Source: Streptomyces sp. BA2 (GTDB lineage Bacteria; Actinomycetota; Actinomycetes; Streptomycetales; Streptomycetaceae). Taken from it: a stretch of 64,000 nt of DNA. Numbering within the stretch: the first letter of the stretch is position 1; each line of letters begins with the position of its first letter. Below the pieces are notes generated by a model. That model was given only the letters and a program-made list of their open reading frames with translations. It made no database searches and was not told the DNA's origin. A program made the translations under genes and the position numbers. Shown here one piece after another: positions 17,664 to 26,300 of the stretch. The DNA lies in contig NZ_WSRO01000002.1 in NCBI RefSeq assembly GCF_009769735.1, forward strand, positions 124,001-188,000, in the 5' to 3' direction.

Positions 17664-18719
17664 ATGACGAGTGCAGCGCTTCGCAGCAGGGCGTGGAAAC
17701 TGCTGGAGATGGTCACGACGCCGCTGCTGCCGTCGGACTACCTCGACCTGGTCAGCCCGCTGCGTGCGGGCGCTGACCTGCGTGGGCGCATCGAGGCCGT
17801 GCATCCCGAGACGGGTGACGCCGCGACCATCGTGATCAGGCCGGGACAGGGCTGGCGCGGCCACACAGCCGGTCAGTATGTGCGGATCGGCATCGACGTC
17901 GACGGGGTGCGCCTGTGGCGTGCCTACTCCCTCACCTCGCCGACCAGCCGCCAGGACGGCCGCGTCACGATCACCGTGAAGGCGATCCCGGACGGCAAGG
18001 TCAGCAACCACCTGGTCCGCAGGGCGAAGCCGGGCACGCTGATCCAGCTCGACCAGGCGACCGGTGACTTCGTGCTGCCGCAGGCCAAGCCCGCCAAGGT
18101 GCTCTACCTGACGGCCGGCAGCGGCATCACGCCCGTGATGGGCATGCTGCGCGACACCGAGTTCGACGACGTCGTCATGGTCCACTGCGCGCCACAGCCG
18201 CAAGACGTGATCTTCCGCAACGAACTGCATGACCTGGTCGCGGACAAGAAGCTGCGGCTCACCGAGGTGCACACCGACACAGACGGCATGCTCGACATCG
18301 CCCGTCTCGACGAACTCGTGCCCGACTGGGCCGAGCGCGAGACCTGGGCCTGCGGGCCCGCGGGCCTGCTGGATGCCGCCGAAAAGCACTGGACCGAGCA
18401 CGGCATCCAGGAGCACCTGCACACCGAACGCTTCCGCCCCAGCATCGTCGTCGCCGGCGACGGCGGCGAGGTGACGTTCAGCGCCACCGGCAGGACCGTC
18501 GACGCGGACGGTGCCACGCCGTTGCTGGACATCGGCGAGGAGGCCGGCGTGCTCATGCCCTCCGGGTGCCGCATGGGCATCTGCTTCGGCTGCGTCACGC
18601 CGCTCAAGGCGGGCGCCGTCCGCGACCTGCGCACCGGCGAGATCACCGAGGCCGAGCCGGGCGTCCTCATCCAGACCTGCGTGTCCGCCGCGGCGGGCCC
18701 TTGCGACATCGAACGGTAG
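17664..18719 (+). CDS. Ferredoxin/flavodoxin reductase with C-terminal 2Fe-2S domain (electron donor for desaturase)
   Basis: A 351-residue protein. The FAD-binding region contains RLWRAYSLTSP, the NAD(P) region LYLTAGSGITPVMGML and WACGPAGLLD. The C-terminus carries a plant-type ferredoxin cluster motif CRMGICFGC, with a fourth Cys in LIQTCVSAA. It passes electrons from NAD(P)H through FAD and 2Fe-2S to an oxygenase-type partner. The desaturase gene follows after 7 nt, matching the DesA3-Rv3230c arrangement of mycobacteria, so it most likely feeds that enzyme. The start at 17664 is preferred because upstream codons overlap the regulator. Confidence 0.9.
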   Translation: MTSAALRSRAWKLLEMVTTPLLPSDYLDLVSPLRAGADLRGRIEAVHPETGDAATIVIRPGQGWRGHTAGQYVRIGIDVDGVRLWRAYSLTSPTSRQDGRVTITVKAIPDGKVSNHLVRRAKPGTLIQLDQATGDFVLPQAKPAKVLYLTAGSGITPVMGMLRDTEFDDVVMVHCAPQPQDVIFRNELHDLVADKKLRLTEVHTDTDGMLDIARLDELVPDWAERETWACGPAGLLDAAEKHWTEHGIQEHLHTERFRPSIVVAGDGGEVTFSATGRTVDADGATPLLDIGEEAGVLMPSGCRMGICFGCVTPLKAGAVRDLRTGEITEAEPGVLIQTCVSAAAGPCDIER

Positions 18720-18726
18720 GAGCACT

Positions 18727-19845
18727 TTGACCGCCATCGACCCCACCGCCCACCTGACCGCGGAGCAGATCGAAGAGCTGGGCCGCGAGCTGGACGCGAT
18801 CCGCGACGAAGTGATCGCCGACCGCGGCGAGAAGGACGCCGCCTACATCCGTAAGGTCATCTCGGCGCAGCGCAAGCTCGAACTGGCCAGCAGGGGCGTG
18901 CTGTTGTTCTCGATCTTCCCGCCCGCGTGGCTGCTCGGCACCGCCGGGCTGTCCGTGGCGAAGATCATGGACAACATGGAGATCGGCCACAACATCCTGC
19001 ACGGCCAGTGGGACTGGATGCGGGACCCGAAGATCCACTCCACCACCTGGGAGTGGGATCACGTCTCGCCGTCCGAGCAGTGGAAGCACTCGCACAACGA
19101 GCTGCACCACACGTACACCAACGTGATCGGCAAGGACAACGACCTCGGCTACGGCATCATGCGCGTCGACGAGGACCAGAAGTGGCACCCGTTCCACCTC
19201 GGCCAGCCGCTGTGGAACTTCCTCAACGCCTGCTTCTTCGAGTACGGCATCGCCGCCTACGACCTGGAGCTCGGCAAGAACCTGAGCAAGCGCCGCCGCA
19301 AGGACCCGGAGTTCCGCGCACGGGCCAAGGCCGTGGGCCGCAAGATCCGCAAGCAGGTGCTCAAGGACTACGTGATCCACCCGCTGCTTTCGGGCCCGTC
19401 GTTCCTCCCCACGCTCGCCGCCACGTTCACCGCGAACCTGGTCCGCAACATCTGGACCCACTCGGTGATCATGTGCGGGCACTTCCCCGAGGGCGTACAG
19501 GTCTTCGAGCGCCGGTCGATCAAGGGCGAGACGCGCGGCCAGTGGTACCTGCGCCAGATGATGGGCTCGGCGAACATCAGCGGCAGCAAGGCCATGCACT
19601 TCATGACCGGCAACCTGTCGCACCAGATCGAGCACCACCTGTTCCCGGACCTGCCGAGCAACCGGTACGCCGAGGTCGCGGTGAAGGTGCGCGCGCTGTT
19701 CGAAAAGTACGAGCTGGAGTACGTCACCGGGCCTCTGCCCAAGCAGGTGTTCTCCGCGTGGCACAAGGTCTTCCGGCTCTCACTGCCGAACAAGAAGCCC
19801 ACGGTCAAGACACCGGACCGCGAGCAGGAGCTCGTTGCCGCCTAG
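18727..19845 (+). CDS. Membrane fatty acid desaturase
   Basis: A 372-residue integral membrane di-iron desaturase. The TTG start follows AGGAG at 5 nt and lies 7 nt after the reductase stop. The three His boxes are present: GHNILHGQWDW, HSHNELHHTYTN and GNLSHQIEHHLFPDLP. Hydrophobic stretches include VLLFSIFPPAWLLGTAGLSV. The family inserts a cis double bond into acyl-CoA or acyl-lipid, using O2 and electrons from a reductase, to tune membrane fluidity. Likely co-transcribed with the reductase. An IS5 element lies 15 nt after the stop but does not interrupt the gene. Confidence 0.92.
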   Translation: MTAIDPTAHLTAEQIEELGRELDAIRDEVIADRGEKDAAYIRKVISAQRKLELASRGVLLFSIFPPAWLLGTAGLSVAKIMDNMEIGHNILHGQWDWMRDPKIHSTTWEWDHVSPSEQWKHSHNELHHTYTNVIGKDNDLGYGIMRVDEDQKWHPFHLGQPLWNFLNACFFEYGIAAYDLELGKNLSKRRRKDPEFRARAKAVGRKIRKQVLKDYVIHPLLSGPSFLPTLAATFTANLVRNIWTHSVIMCGHFPEGVQVFERRSIKGETRGQWYLRQMMGSANISGSKAMHFMTGNLSHQIEHHLFPDLPSNRYAEVAVKVRALFEKYELEYVTGPLPKQVFSAWHKVFRLSLPNKKPTVKTPDREQELVAA

Positions 19846-19860
19846 GACTGGTCCGGCCGA

Positions 19861-20789
19861 TCATGTGCGGAGCCAGATGGTGAGGGCTGCGGCGGTGGCG
19901 GTGCCGAGGTAGACGTAACGGCGATTGTCATAGCGGGTGGCCACAGCCCGGTGCTGCTTGAGCCGGTTGATGGCTCGCTCAACGGTGTTGCGTTTCCTGT
20001 ACCGCTCCTCGTCGAAGCCGGGTGGCCGCCCGCCGCGTGAGCGTTTTCGCAGGCGGGCGGCCCGGCTGTCGGCTTTCTCCGGAATCGTGTGCCAGATGCC
20101 CCGGCGCCGCAGGTATTCGCGACAGGGCCCGTTGCTGTAGGCCTTGTCGGCCGCGACGCTGTCAGGCTTCTTGCGAGGCCTACCCGATCCCGACTTCGGG
20201 ACTCGGATCTTCTCCAGCACCGGCTTGAACTGGGTGCAGTCCGCTCGCTGGCCTGGTGTGACGATCAAAGACAACGGGCGACAACGGCCGTCCGCGCTCA
20301 GGTCGAGTTTGGTGGTGAACCCGCCGCGCGAGCGGCCCAGGCCCTCACCTCCCGCACCACCTCCGCCAGGCGGGCGTGCAGACTCTGCCAGGGCGTTTCG
20401 TCCTGATGTTCTGACCCTTCGGCCCCCTTTGGCTGGCGCCGACGGCGGGCCGGTACGGGCACCCGCCGCATGCTGATGCGCCCGCACGATGGTGGAGTCG
20501 ACCGAGACATCCCGGTCGATCTCACCTGCGGCGAACGCCGCAGCCTGGACTTGCTGGAGCAGACGCTCCCACGTCCCGTCGGCCGACCACAGCCGGCGCC
20601 GTTCGTAGACCGTCTTCCACGGCCCGAACCGTGCGGGCAGGTCACGCCACTGCACCCCGGTCCGCACTCGGTGCAGAATCCCGTCGATCACCTGCCGGTG
20701 ATCCCTCCACCTGCCACAACGCCTGTTGCTGACCGGCAGGAACGGCCGTAGCCGTTCCACTCGGAATCACTCAGATCTCCCCGCCCCAT
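19861..20789 (-). mobile_element. IS5-family insertion sequence, transposase nearly intact
   Basis: From a GTG at 20760 the frame encodes 299 residues with a complete DDE core: VDSTIVRAHQHAAGARTG (first Asp), SVAADKAYSNGP (second Asp) and KRNTVERAINRLKQHR (Glu), ending YVYLGTATAAALTIWL. The family's N-terminus [11 protein letters not shown] lies just upstream from an ATG at 20789 but in another frame: one G seems to be missing near 20761. The transposase may therefore start late or be inactive. Terminal inverted repeats were not resolved. The element sits between the desaturase and NUDIX genes. Confidence 0.85.
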
Positions 20790-20844
20790 GCCCACCACAA
20801 CGAAACCGGCAAGGCGCGGAAACGCCCGTCCTACGCTGTCGGTC

Positions 20845-21348
20845 ATGAGCACTCACAACCCGTCGTTCACTGTCGACGACGACGTCGAGGTGCCTGATCC
20901 CGCCTCAGGCGAGGTCTGGACCGTCGGCGCCGTCATCCTCAATCAGGACGGCCAGGCTTTCGCCCAAAAGCGGAGCCCAAGCCGTCGCCTGTTTCCTGAT
21001 ACCTGGGACATCGTGGGCGGCCACGTCGAGGCTGGGGAAACGGTTTTGGAGGCTCTCGCACGCGAGGTCCAGGAGGAGACCGGTTGGTGCCTGACCCACG
21101 TGCGGCGGTTCCTTGGCACCGCGACCTGGACCGGGGACGACGGCGGTGGACTCCGTCACGAAGCCGACTATCTCGTCGAGGTCGATGGCGACTTGGATCA
21201 CCCCACGCTGGAATGGTCCAAGCACTCTGCCTACGACTGGTTCAGCCCCGACAACCTCGCCCGCCTCAAAGAGAACCGCAGGCCCGGGGAGTTCTTGATC
21301 CACGACGTCATCGCACGGGCCATCGAAGATCGCCCGGACAAGCCCTAG
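20845..21348 (+). CDS. NUDIX hydrolase
   Basis: A 167-residue protein. The NUDIX box reads [20 protein letters not shown] followed by ETGW, matching Gx5Ex7REUxEExGU with every metal-binding residue. It would hydrolyse a nucleoside diphosphate linked to another moiety; the substrate is unknown. The start [16 protein letters not shown] is chosen because the upstream frame overlaps the IS5 end. The stop codon lies inside the terminator stem at 21342-21372. Confidence 0.88.
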   Translation: MSTHNPSFTVDDDVEVPDPASGEVWTVGAVILNQDGQAFAQKRSPSRRLFPDTWDIVGGHVEAGETVLEALAREVQEETGWCLTHVRRFLGTATWTGDDGGGLRHEADYLVEVDGDLDHPTLEWSKHSAYDWFSPDNLARLKENRRPGEFLIHDVIARAIEDRPDKP

Positions 21349-21372
21349 TTGGCCAGTCTGGCCAACTAGGGC
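21342..21372. terminator. Perfect 14-bp hairpin terminator overlapping a stop codon
   Basis: GCCCTAGTTGGCCA (21342-21355) and TGGCCAACTAGGGC (21359-21372) are exact reverse complements around a 3-nt loop. The TAG stop of the NUDIX gene (21346-21348) is within the left arm. The stem reads the same from both sides, so it could end transcripts from either direction. Confidence 0.8.
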
Positions 21373-21374
21373 GA

Positions 21375-21480
21375 TCAGGTTTCGGAAGGACGCCCAGAAG
21401 AGGGGTCGTACGTTTTCGGCTTGATGGTCCCTTGGCCCTGGGTCACGTCGAACTCGACGAGTTGGCCCTCCTCAGGCGCC
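21375..21480 (-). pseudogene. Possible cold-shock-domain C-terminal remnant
   Basis: The frame ends APEEGQLVEFDVTQGQGTIK then PKTYDPSSGR. The part EGQLVEFDVTQGQ resembles the end of CspA-type proteins. The RNA-binding RNP motifs are absent, so at best this is a scrap. Confidence 0.3.
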
Positions 21481-21788
21481 CAAGGTGGCTGCCTTTGAGC
21501 TCTGGCCGTGAGGTGCGTACGGGTGGATGATCTGCTGCATGAGGGCTGGCCGCCGGTCGGCGTGCCACGATCAAGCCACTTCGAGCACGCCTGGTAATCG
21601 ACCTTGTGCACTGTGTGGTCGGGCCGGAGGATCGGACCAGCCAGCTGCGGTGCTCGCCGGGGCGTGGTCTTCGAGCCCTGGGGGTGCCCCGCGGACGCAA
21701 GTGCATTCGGCACAGCGAAGTTCACCCAGGCTGGACTCGACTCGGATCTCCACATTGCCGTCCAGCACAGGTGATCCCAATCCATCAA

Positions 21789-21818
21789 CCTCCCCGGGGC
21801 GTTCCAGCCCCGGGGAGG
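21789..21818 (+). terminator. 12-bp hairpin just upstream of a ribosome site (possible attenuator)
   Basis: CCTCCCCGGGGC (21789-21800) and GCCCCGGGGAGG (21807-21818) are exact reverse complements around a 6-nt loop. The AAGGAG of the next gene begins a few nt later (about 21826), so the hairpin would lie in its leader RNA. Confidence 0.5.
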
Positions 21819-21838
21819 GCAGCCGAAGGAGAAGCACC

Positions 21839-22144
21839 ATGCCTCAGGTCGTCGCTCCATACGCCCAAGCTGCCGCCGTCGTGAAGAAGGACGGAACGAT
21901 CGAGCGGTCCAAGGGCGTGACGGATGTGAAGCGGACGGACAAGGGCCGCTACACGATCACCCTCAGCGAGGACATCGACGTCCGCATGTGTGTCCCCGTG
22001 GCCACGCTCAACCGGTCTGCGGACTGGCACGGCGAGATCTACGTCAGCGTCCCGGCCAGCGCCGATACTGACCACACCATCCAGGTCCTGACCGGCGTGA
22101 ACGGCACAGCCACCGACGAGCCCTTCCACGTCGTCGTCCCCTGA
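21839..22144 (+). CDS. Small hypothetical protein
   Basis: A 101-residue protein with AAGGAG 7 nt before its ATG. It begins MPQVVAPYAQAAAVVKKDGT and continues with a strand-rich pattern (GRYTITLSEDIDVRMCVPVA, GEIYVSVPASADTDHTIQVL), which suggests a small beta-sandwich. No signal peptide, membrane segment or known motif is visible. The family is not recognised. A strong hairpin precedes its ribosome site and IS110 remains follow. Confidence 0.65.
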   Translation: MPQVVAPYAQAAAVVKKDGTIERSKGVTDVKRTDKGRYTITLSEDIDVRMCVPVATLNRSADWHGEIYVSVPASADTDHTIQVLTGVNGTATDEPFHVVVP

Positions 22145-22184
22145 CCCGACCAGGCGGCGCTACCGCACTGCCCACCCGGTACCC

Positions 22185-23170
22185 GACGTCCACCAGGCTG
22201 CCGTCATCGACACCATCGGCCGGCACCTGGCCACCGACGCATTCCACACCACACCTGAAGGCTATCGGCGCCTACTGGCGTGGCTGCGCTCGCACGGCCA
22301 GGTGCTGATGGTGGGCATGGAGGGCACCGGATCCTTCGGTGCCGAACTGGCCCGGTACCTGCGTGCCAACGAGATGACTCTGGTCGAAGTGGATCGACCC
22401 GATCGTCGAGCTCGTCGCGCCGCAGGCAAATCCGACCCCATCGACGCCTACGCCGCCGCTACCGCAGTGCTCTCGGCCGTGCCAGCAGCACCCCGAAGGA
22501 CCGCGACGGCGCGGTCGAGGCAATCCGCACACTGCGCGTGGTACGCGCCAGCGCCATCAAGGCCCGCACCCAGACCATCAACCAGCTCAAATCACTGATC
22601 ATCACCGCGCCCGCTGCGACACGCGAAGCACTGCGCTCGCTGACCACCACCGAGCTGATACGCCGTCTGGCCGCCAGCCGACCCGGCTCCGACCTGACCA
22701 CCCCGGCCGCCGCCGTCAAACTCGCACTCAAACGCCTGGCCAAGCGATAGCACCTGAGCGAAGAGATCGCGGACGCGGACGCCGAGTTGGGCGCCCTGAT
22801 CACCCACACCGCAACCCGGCCTGCTCGCGCTACCGGGCGTCGGGACCGAAACCGCCGGGCAGTTGCTGGTCACCGCTGGGGACAACCCCGCCAGGCTCAC
22901 CTCGGAGGCGTCCTTCGCCCATCTATGTGCGGCTGCACCCGTGCCGGCATCCTCGGGCCGCACGGATCGCCATCGACTCAACCGCGGCGGCGACCGCCAG
23001 GCCAACCGCGCGCTGCATACCATCGTCCTGGTTCGCATGCGTCACGACCCACGCACCCGCGACTACGTCGCACGATGCACCCTCGAAGGGCTCAAGACGA
23101 AAGACATCTTCAGGTGCCTCAAGCGCTTCGTCGCGCGAGAGGTCTACCACCACCTCACCAGCGCACCATC
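22185..23170 (+). pseudogene. IS110-family transposase, frameshifted
   Basis: The pieces occur in several frames. First DVHQAAVIDTIGRHLATDAF and LMVGMEGTGSFGAELARYLR with AAGKSDPIDAYAAA (DEDD-type N-terminal domain). Then VRASAIKARTQTINQLKSLI in another frame. Last the C-terminal transposase_20 block ASFAHLCAAAPVPASSGRTD, HRLNRGGDRQANRALHTIVL and REVYHHL. At least three frameshifts and the loss of the first residues make it non-functional. It lies directly upstream of the polyketide synthase. Confidence 0.8.
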
Positions 23171-23376
23171 AACATCTCCAGCCACTTGACGATCCATAGG
23201 AGCTTCAGAGTCGAGGTAGCCAACTCACCGCTCCCGTAGAGGACTTCAATCCGTGACCACGCAGTACGGCAGCTCCGCTCCGTCGCGGCTCGCGTCCGGC
23301 GGCGCTCCCCCTGTTCGGCGCAGGTCGACTATCGTGATCACAGCAACTCCCGTATCCAGAGGAAGCGTTCATCCTG

Positions 23377-26300
23377 GTGACAGCGCACATGACCGCCCTC
23401 CGCCCCTTGCCTGATCTACTACGGGAGCATGCCCGGCGTTTCGGTTCCAAGACCGCCTTCCAGGACGCCCTTTCCCAGGTGACCTACGGGGAGCTGGAAC
23501 TGCGAACCGGCCGGCTGGCGGGACACCTCGTCGGCCTCGGTCTGCGGCACGGGGAACGAGCGGCGATCCTTCTGGGCAGCCGGGTGGAGGCCGTCGAGAG
23601 CGTCCTCGCCGTCACCAGGGCGGGCGCGGTCGGGGTACCGATGGACCCGCGGAGCACCACCGCCGAGTTGGCACACCTGCTGGACGACAGCGGGGCCCTG
23701 GTCCTCTTCACCGACCGCAACTCCCTGGAGCAGTTGCAGCCGCTGCTGCGCGAGCGCCCCCTGCTTGGCGTGGTGCTCGTCGAGGATGCCGGGGCACGAG
23801 ACGGATCACCGGCAGCGGAAACGGCAGCGGCAGCAGAGACGAGTGGCGGTTCGGCCCGCGTAGCGGGCATCCTCCGCTACGCCGCCCTGGCCGTCACCGA
23901 GCCGCCTGTGCCGGCTCCGGATGATCTCGGGCTCGACGAGGTGGCCTGGCTCCTCTACACCTCCGGGTCGACCGGCCTGCCCAAGGGGGTGCTGTCCACC
24001 CAGCGCCACCGGCTGTCGTCGGTGGCGTCCGGTTTCGTCGACGTCCTCGGCCTGTCGGCGGACGACCGCCTGCTCTGGCCCCTCCCCCTCCACCACGCCA
24101 TGGGGCAGCTCCTGTGCGTCCTCGGGGTGACCGCCACGGGCGCGTCCGCCAAGCTCCTTCCGCGGTTCTCCGTGACGGACGTGCTGGCTGAACTCCGCCG
24201 GACCGAGGACCCTTTCACGCTGCTGGCCGGTGTGCCGGCGGCGTACCGCAAGCTCGTTGACGCCGTAGGGGACGGAGGCCTTGGGGCGCCCGCCCTGCGT
24301 GGCTGCGTCAGCGGGGGTGCGACCGCTCCTCCCGCTTTCCAGCGGGCTTTCGAGGAAGTCTGCCGGGTTCCGTTCCTCGATCATTACGGAAGCACTGAGG
24401 CGGGGCCCGTCACCATGACGGCGCCGGGCGCCGCCAGGACGGCCGGCTCCTGCGGCCGTGTGCTGCCAGGTATGCGGGCGCGTATCGGCGACGGCTGCGA
24501 CTCCGAAGCCCCGGGAGAGGGCGGGGAAGAGGGCGAGAAAGAGGGCGAGTTGTGGGTCTCCGGGCCCGGTGTCATGGCCGGTTACCACCAGCGGCCCGAC
24601 GACACCGCCGAGGTCCTGCGCGACGGGTGGTACCGCACCGGTGACCTGGCCCGGATCGGCACCGACGGTGAAATCACCCTCACGGGCCGGGTCAGCGAGC
24701 TGATCATCAGGGCCGGGGAGAACATCCATCCCTCCGAGGTGGAGGCGGTGCTGCTGGCGCTGCCGGGAATACAGGACGCCGCCGTGGCCGGCCTCTCGGA
24801 CGACGTACACGGTGAGGTCCCGGCTGCTTACCTGGTTCCGGCGCACGCCGGTGCCCTCGACAGGAGAGAGATTCTCGCCGCCTGCCGGGAACACCTCTCA
24901 CCGTTCAAGGTGCCCGCCGCCTTCTACGAGGTGGAGGCGATCCCTCGTACCGCCTCGGGCAAGGTGAAGCGGTACACCCTCGCAGACGTGTCCGCGCGCC
25001 CTCTGCCGCCCCAAGCCCTCACGCCGCAAGAGGTGGAGACGACGGACCTGACGGCTCTGGTGCGGGCCGAGGTCGCCGCCGTGCTCGGCTGCGCCGTGGA
25101 CGAGGTGGAGCAGAGCACCGCGTTCCGTGACCTGGGCCTTGACTCATTGACGTCGACGGCGCTGCGCGACCGCTTGGCGACGGCGACCGGGCTCTCCCTG
25201 TCCGAGGCCGCGCCCTTCGACTTCCCCACCGCTGCCGAGCTCGCCGCACATCTGCGGGCGCGGCTCGCCGGTGGGACGGTGACTGCCACGCCCAGCCGTC
25301 CGGCAGAGACAGCTGGTTCGGACGAGGACCCCGTGGTCATCGTCGGCATGGCGTGCCGTTTCCCCGGCGGCGTACAGAATCCCGAGGATCTGTGGCGGCT
25401 GGTCGAGGACGGGATCGACGCCATCACCCCCTTCCCCACCGACCGGGGGTGGGACGTGGACGGGCTGTACGACCCGGATCCCGGGCAGCCAGGACGTACG
25501 TACGTACGCGAGGGAGGCTTCCTGTCCGGCGTCGACCGCTTCGACCCCGCCTTCTTCGGGATCTCGCCCCGCGAGGCCCTGGCCATGGATCCGCAGCACC
25601 GATTGCTGCTCGAAGTCGCCTGGGAAGCCTTCGAACACGCGGGGATCGATCCCGGCACGGTGCGCGCCACCCCCACTGGTGTGTACGCCGGACTCATGTA
25701 CAGCGACTACGCCAGTCGTCTCGCCCGCACGCCGGAACGGGTGGAGGGCTACCTCGGTATCGGCAACGCGGGCAGCGTCGCCTCCGGCCGTATCGCCTAC
25801 ACCCTGGGCCTGGAGGGTCCTGCGGTCACCGTGGACACGGCGTGCTCGTCGTCCCTGGTGGCCCTGCACCTGGCAGCCCAGGCCCTGCGCAGGGGCGAGT
25901 GCTCGATGGCGCTCGCCGGAGGCGCCACCGTGATGTCGGCACCCCACTCCTTCGTCGAGTTCAGCAGGCAGCGCGCACTCGCCCCCGACGGCCGCTGCAA
26001 GGCGTTCGGGGCGGCGGCGGACGGCACCGGATGGGCCGAAGGCGCAGGAATGCTGCTCATGACCCGGCTCTCGGAGGCCCGGCGCGCCGGCCATCGGGTC
26101 CTGGCCGTGGTGCGCGGTTCCGCGGTGAACCAGGACGGCGCGAGCAACGGCCTGACCGCGCCGCACGGACCGGCCCAGCAACGGGTGATCCGCCAGGCTC
26201 TGGCGGACGCCGGCCTCGCGCCCGCGGACATCGACGCGGTGGAGGCCCATGGCACAGGCACCCGGCTCGGCGACGTGATCGAGGCGAAGGCCTTCCTGGA

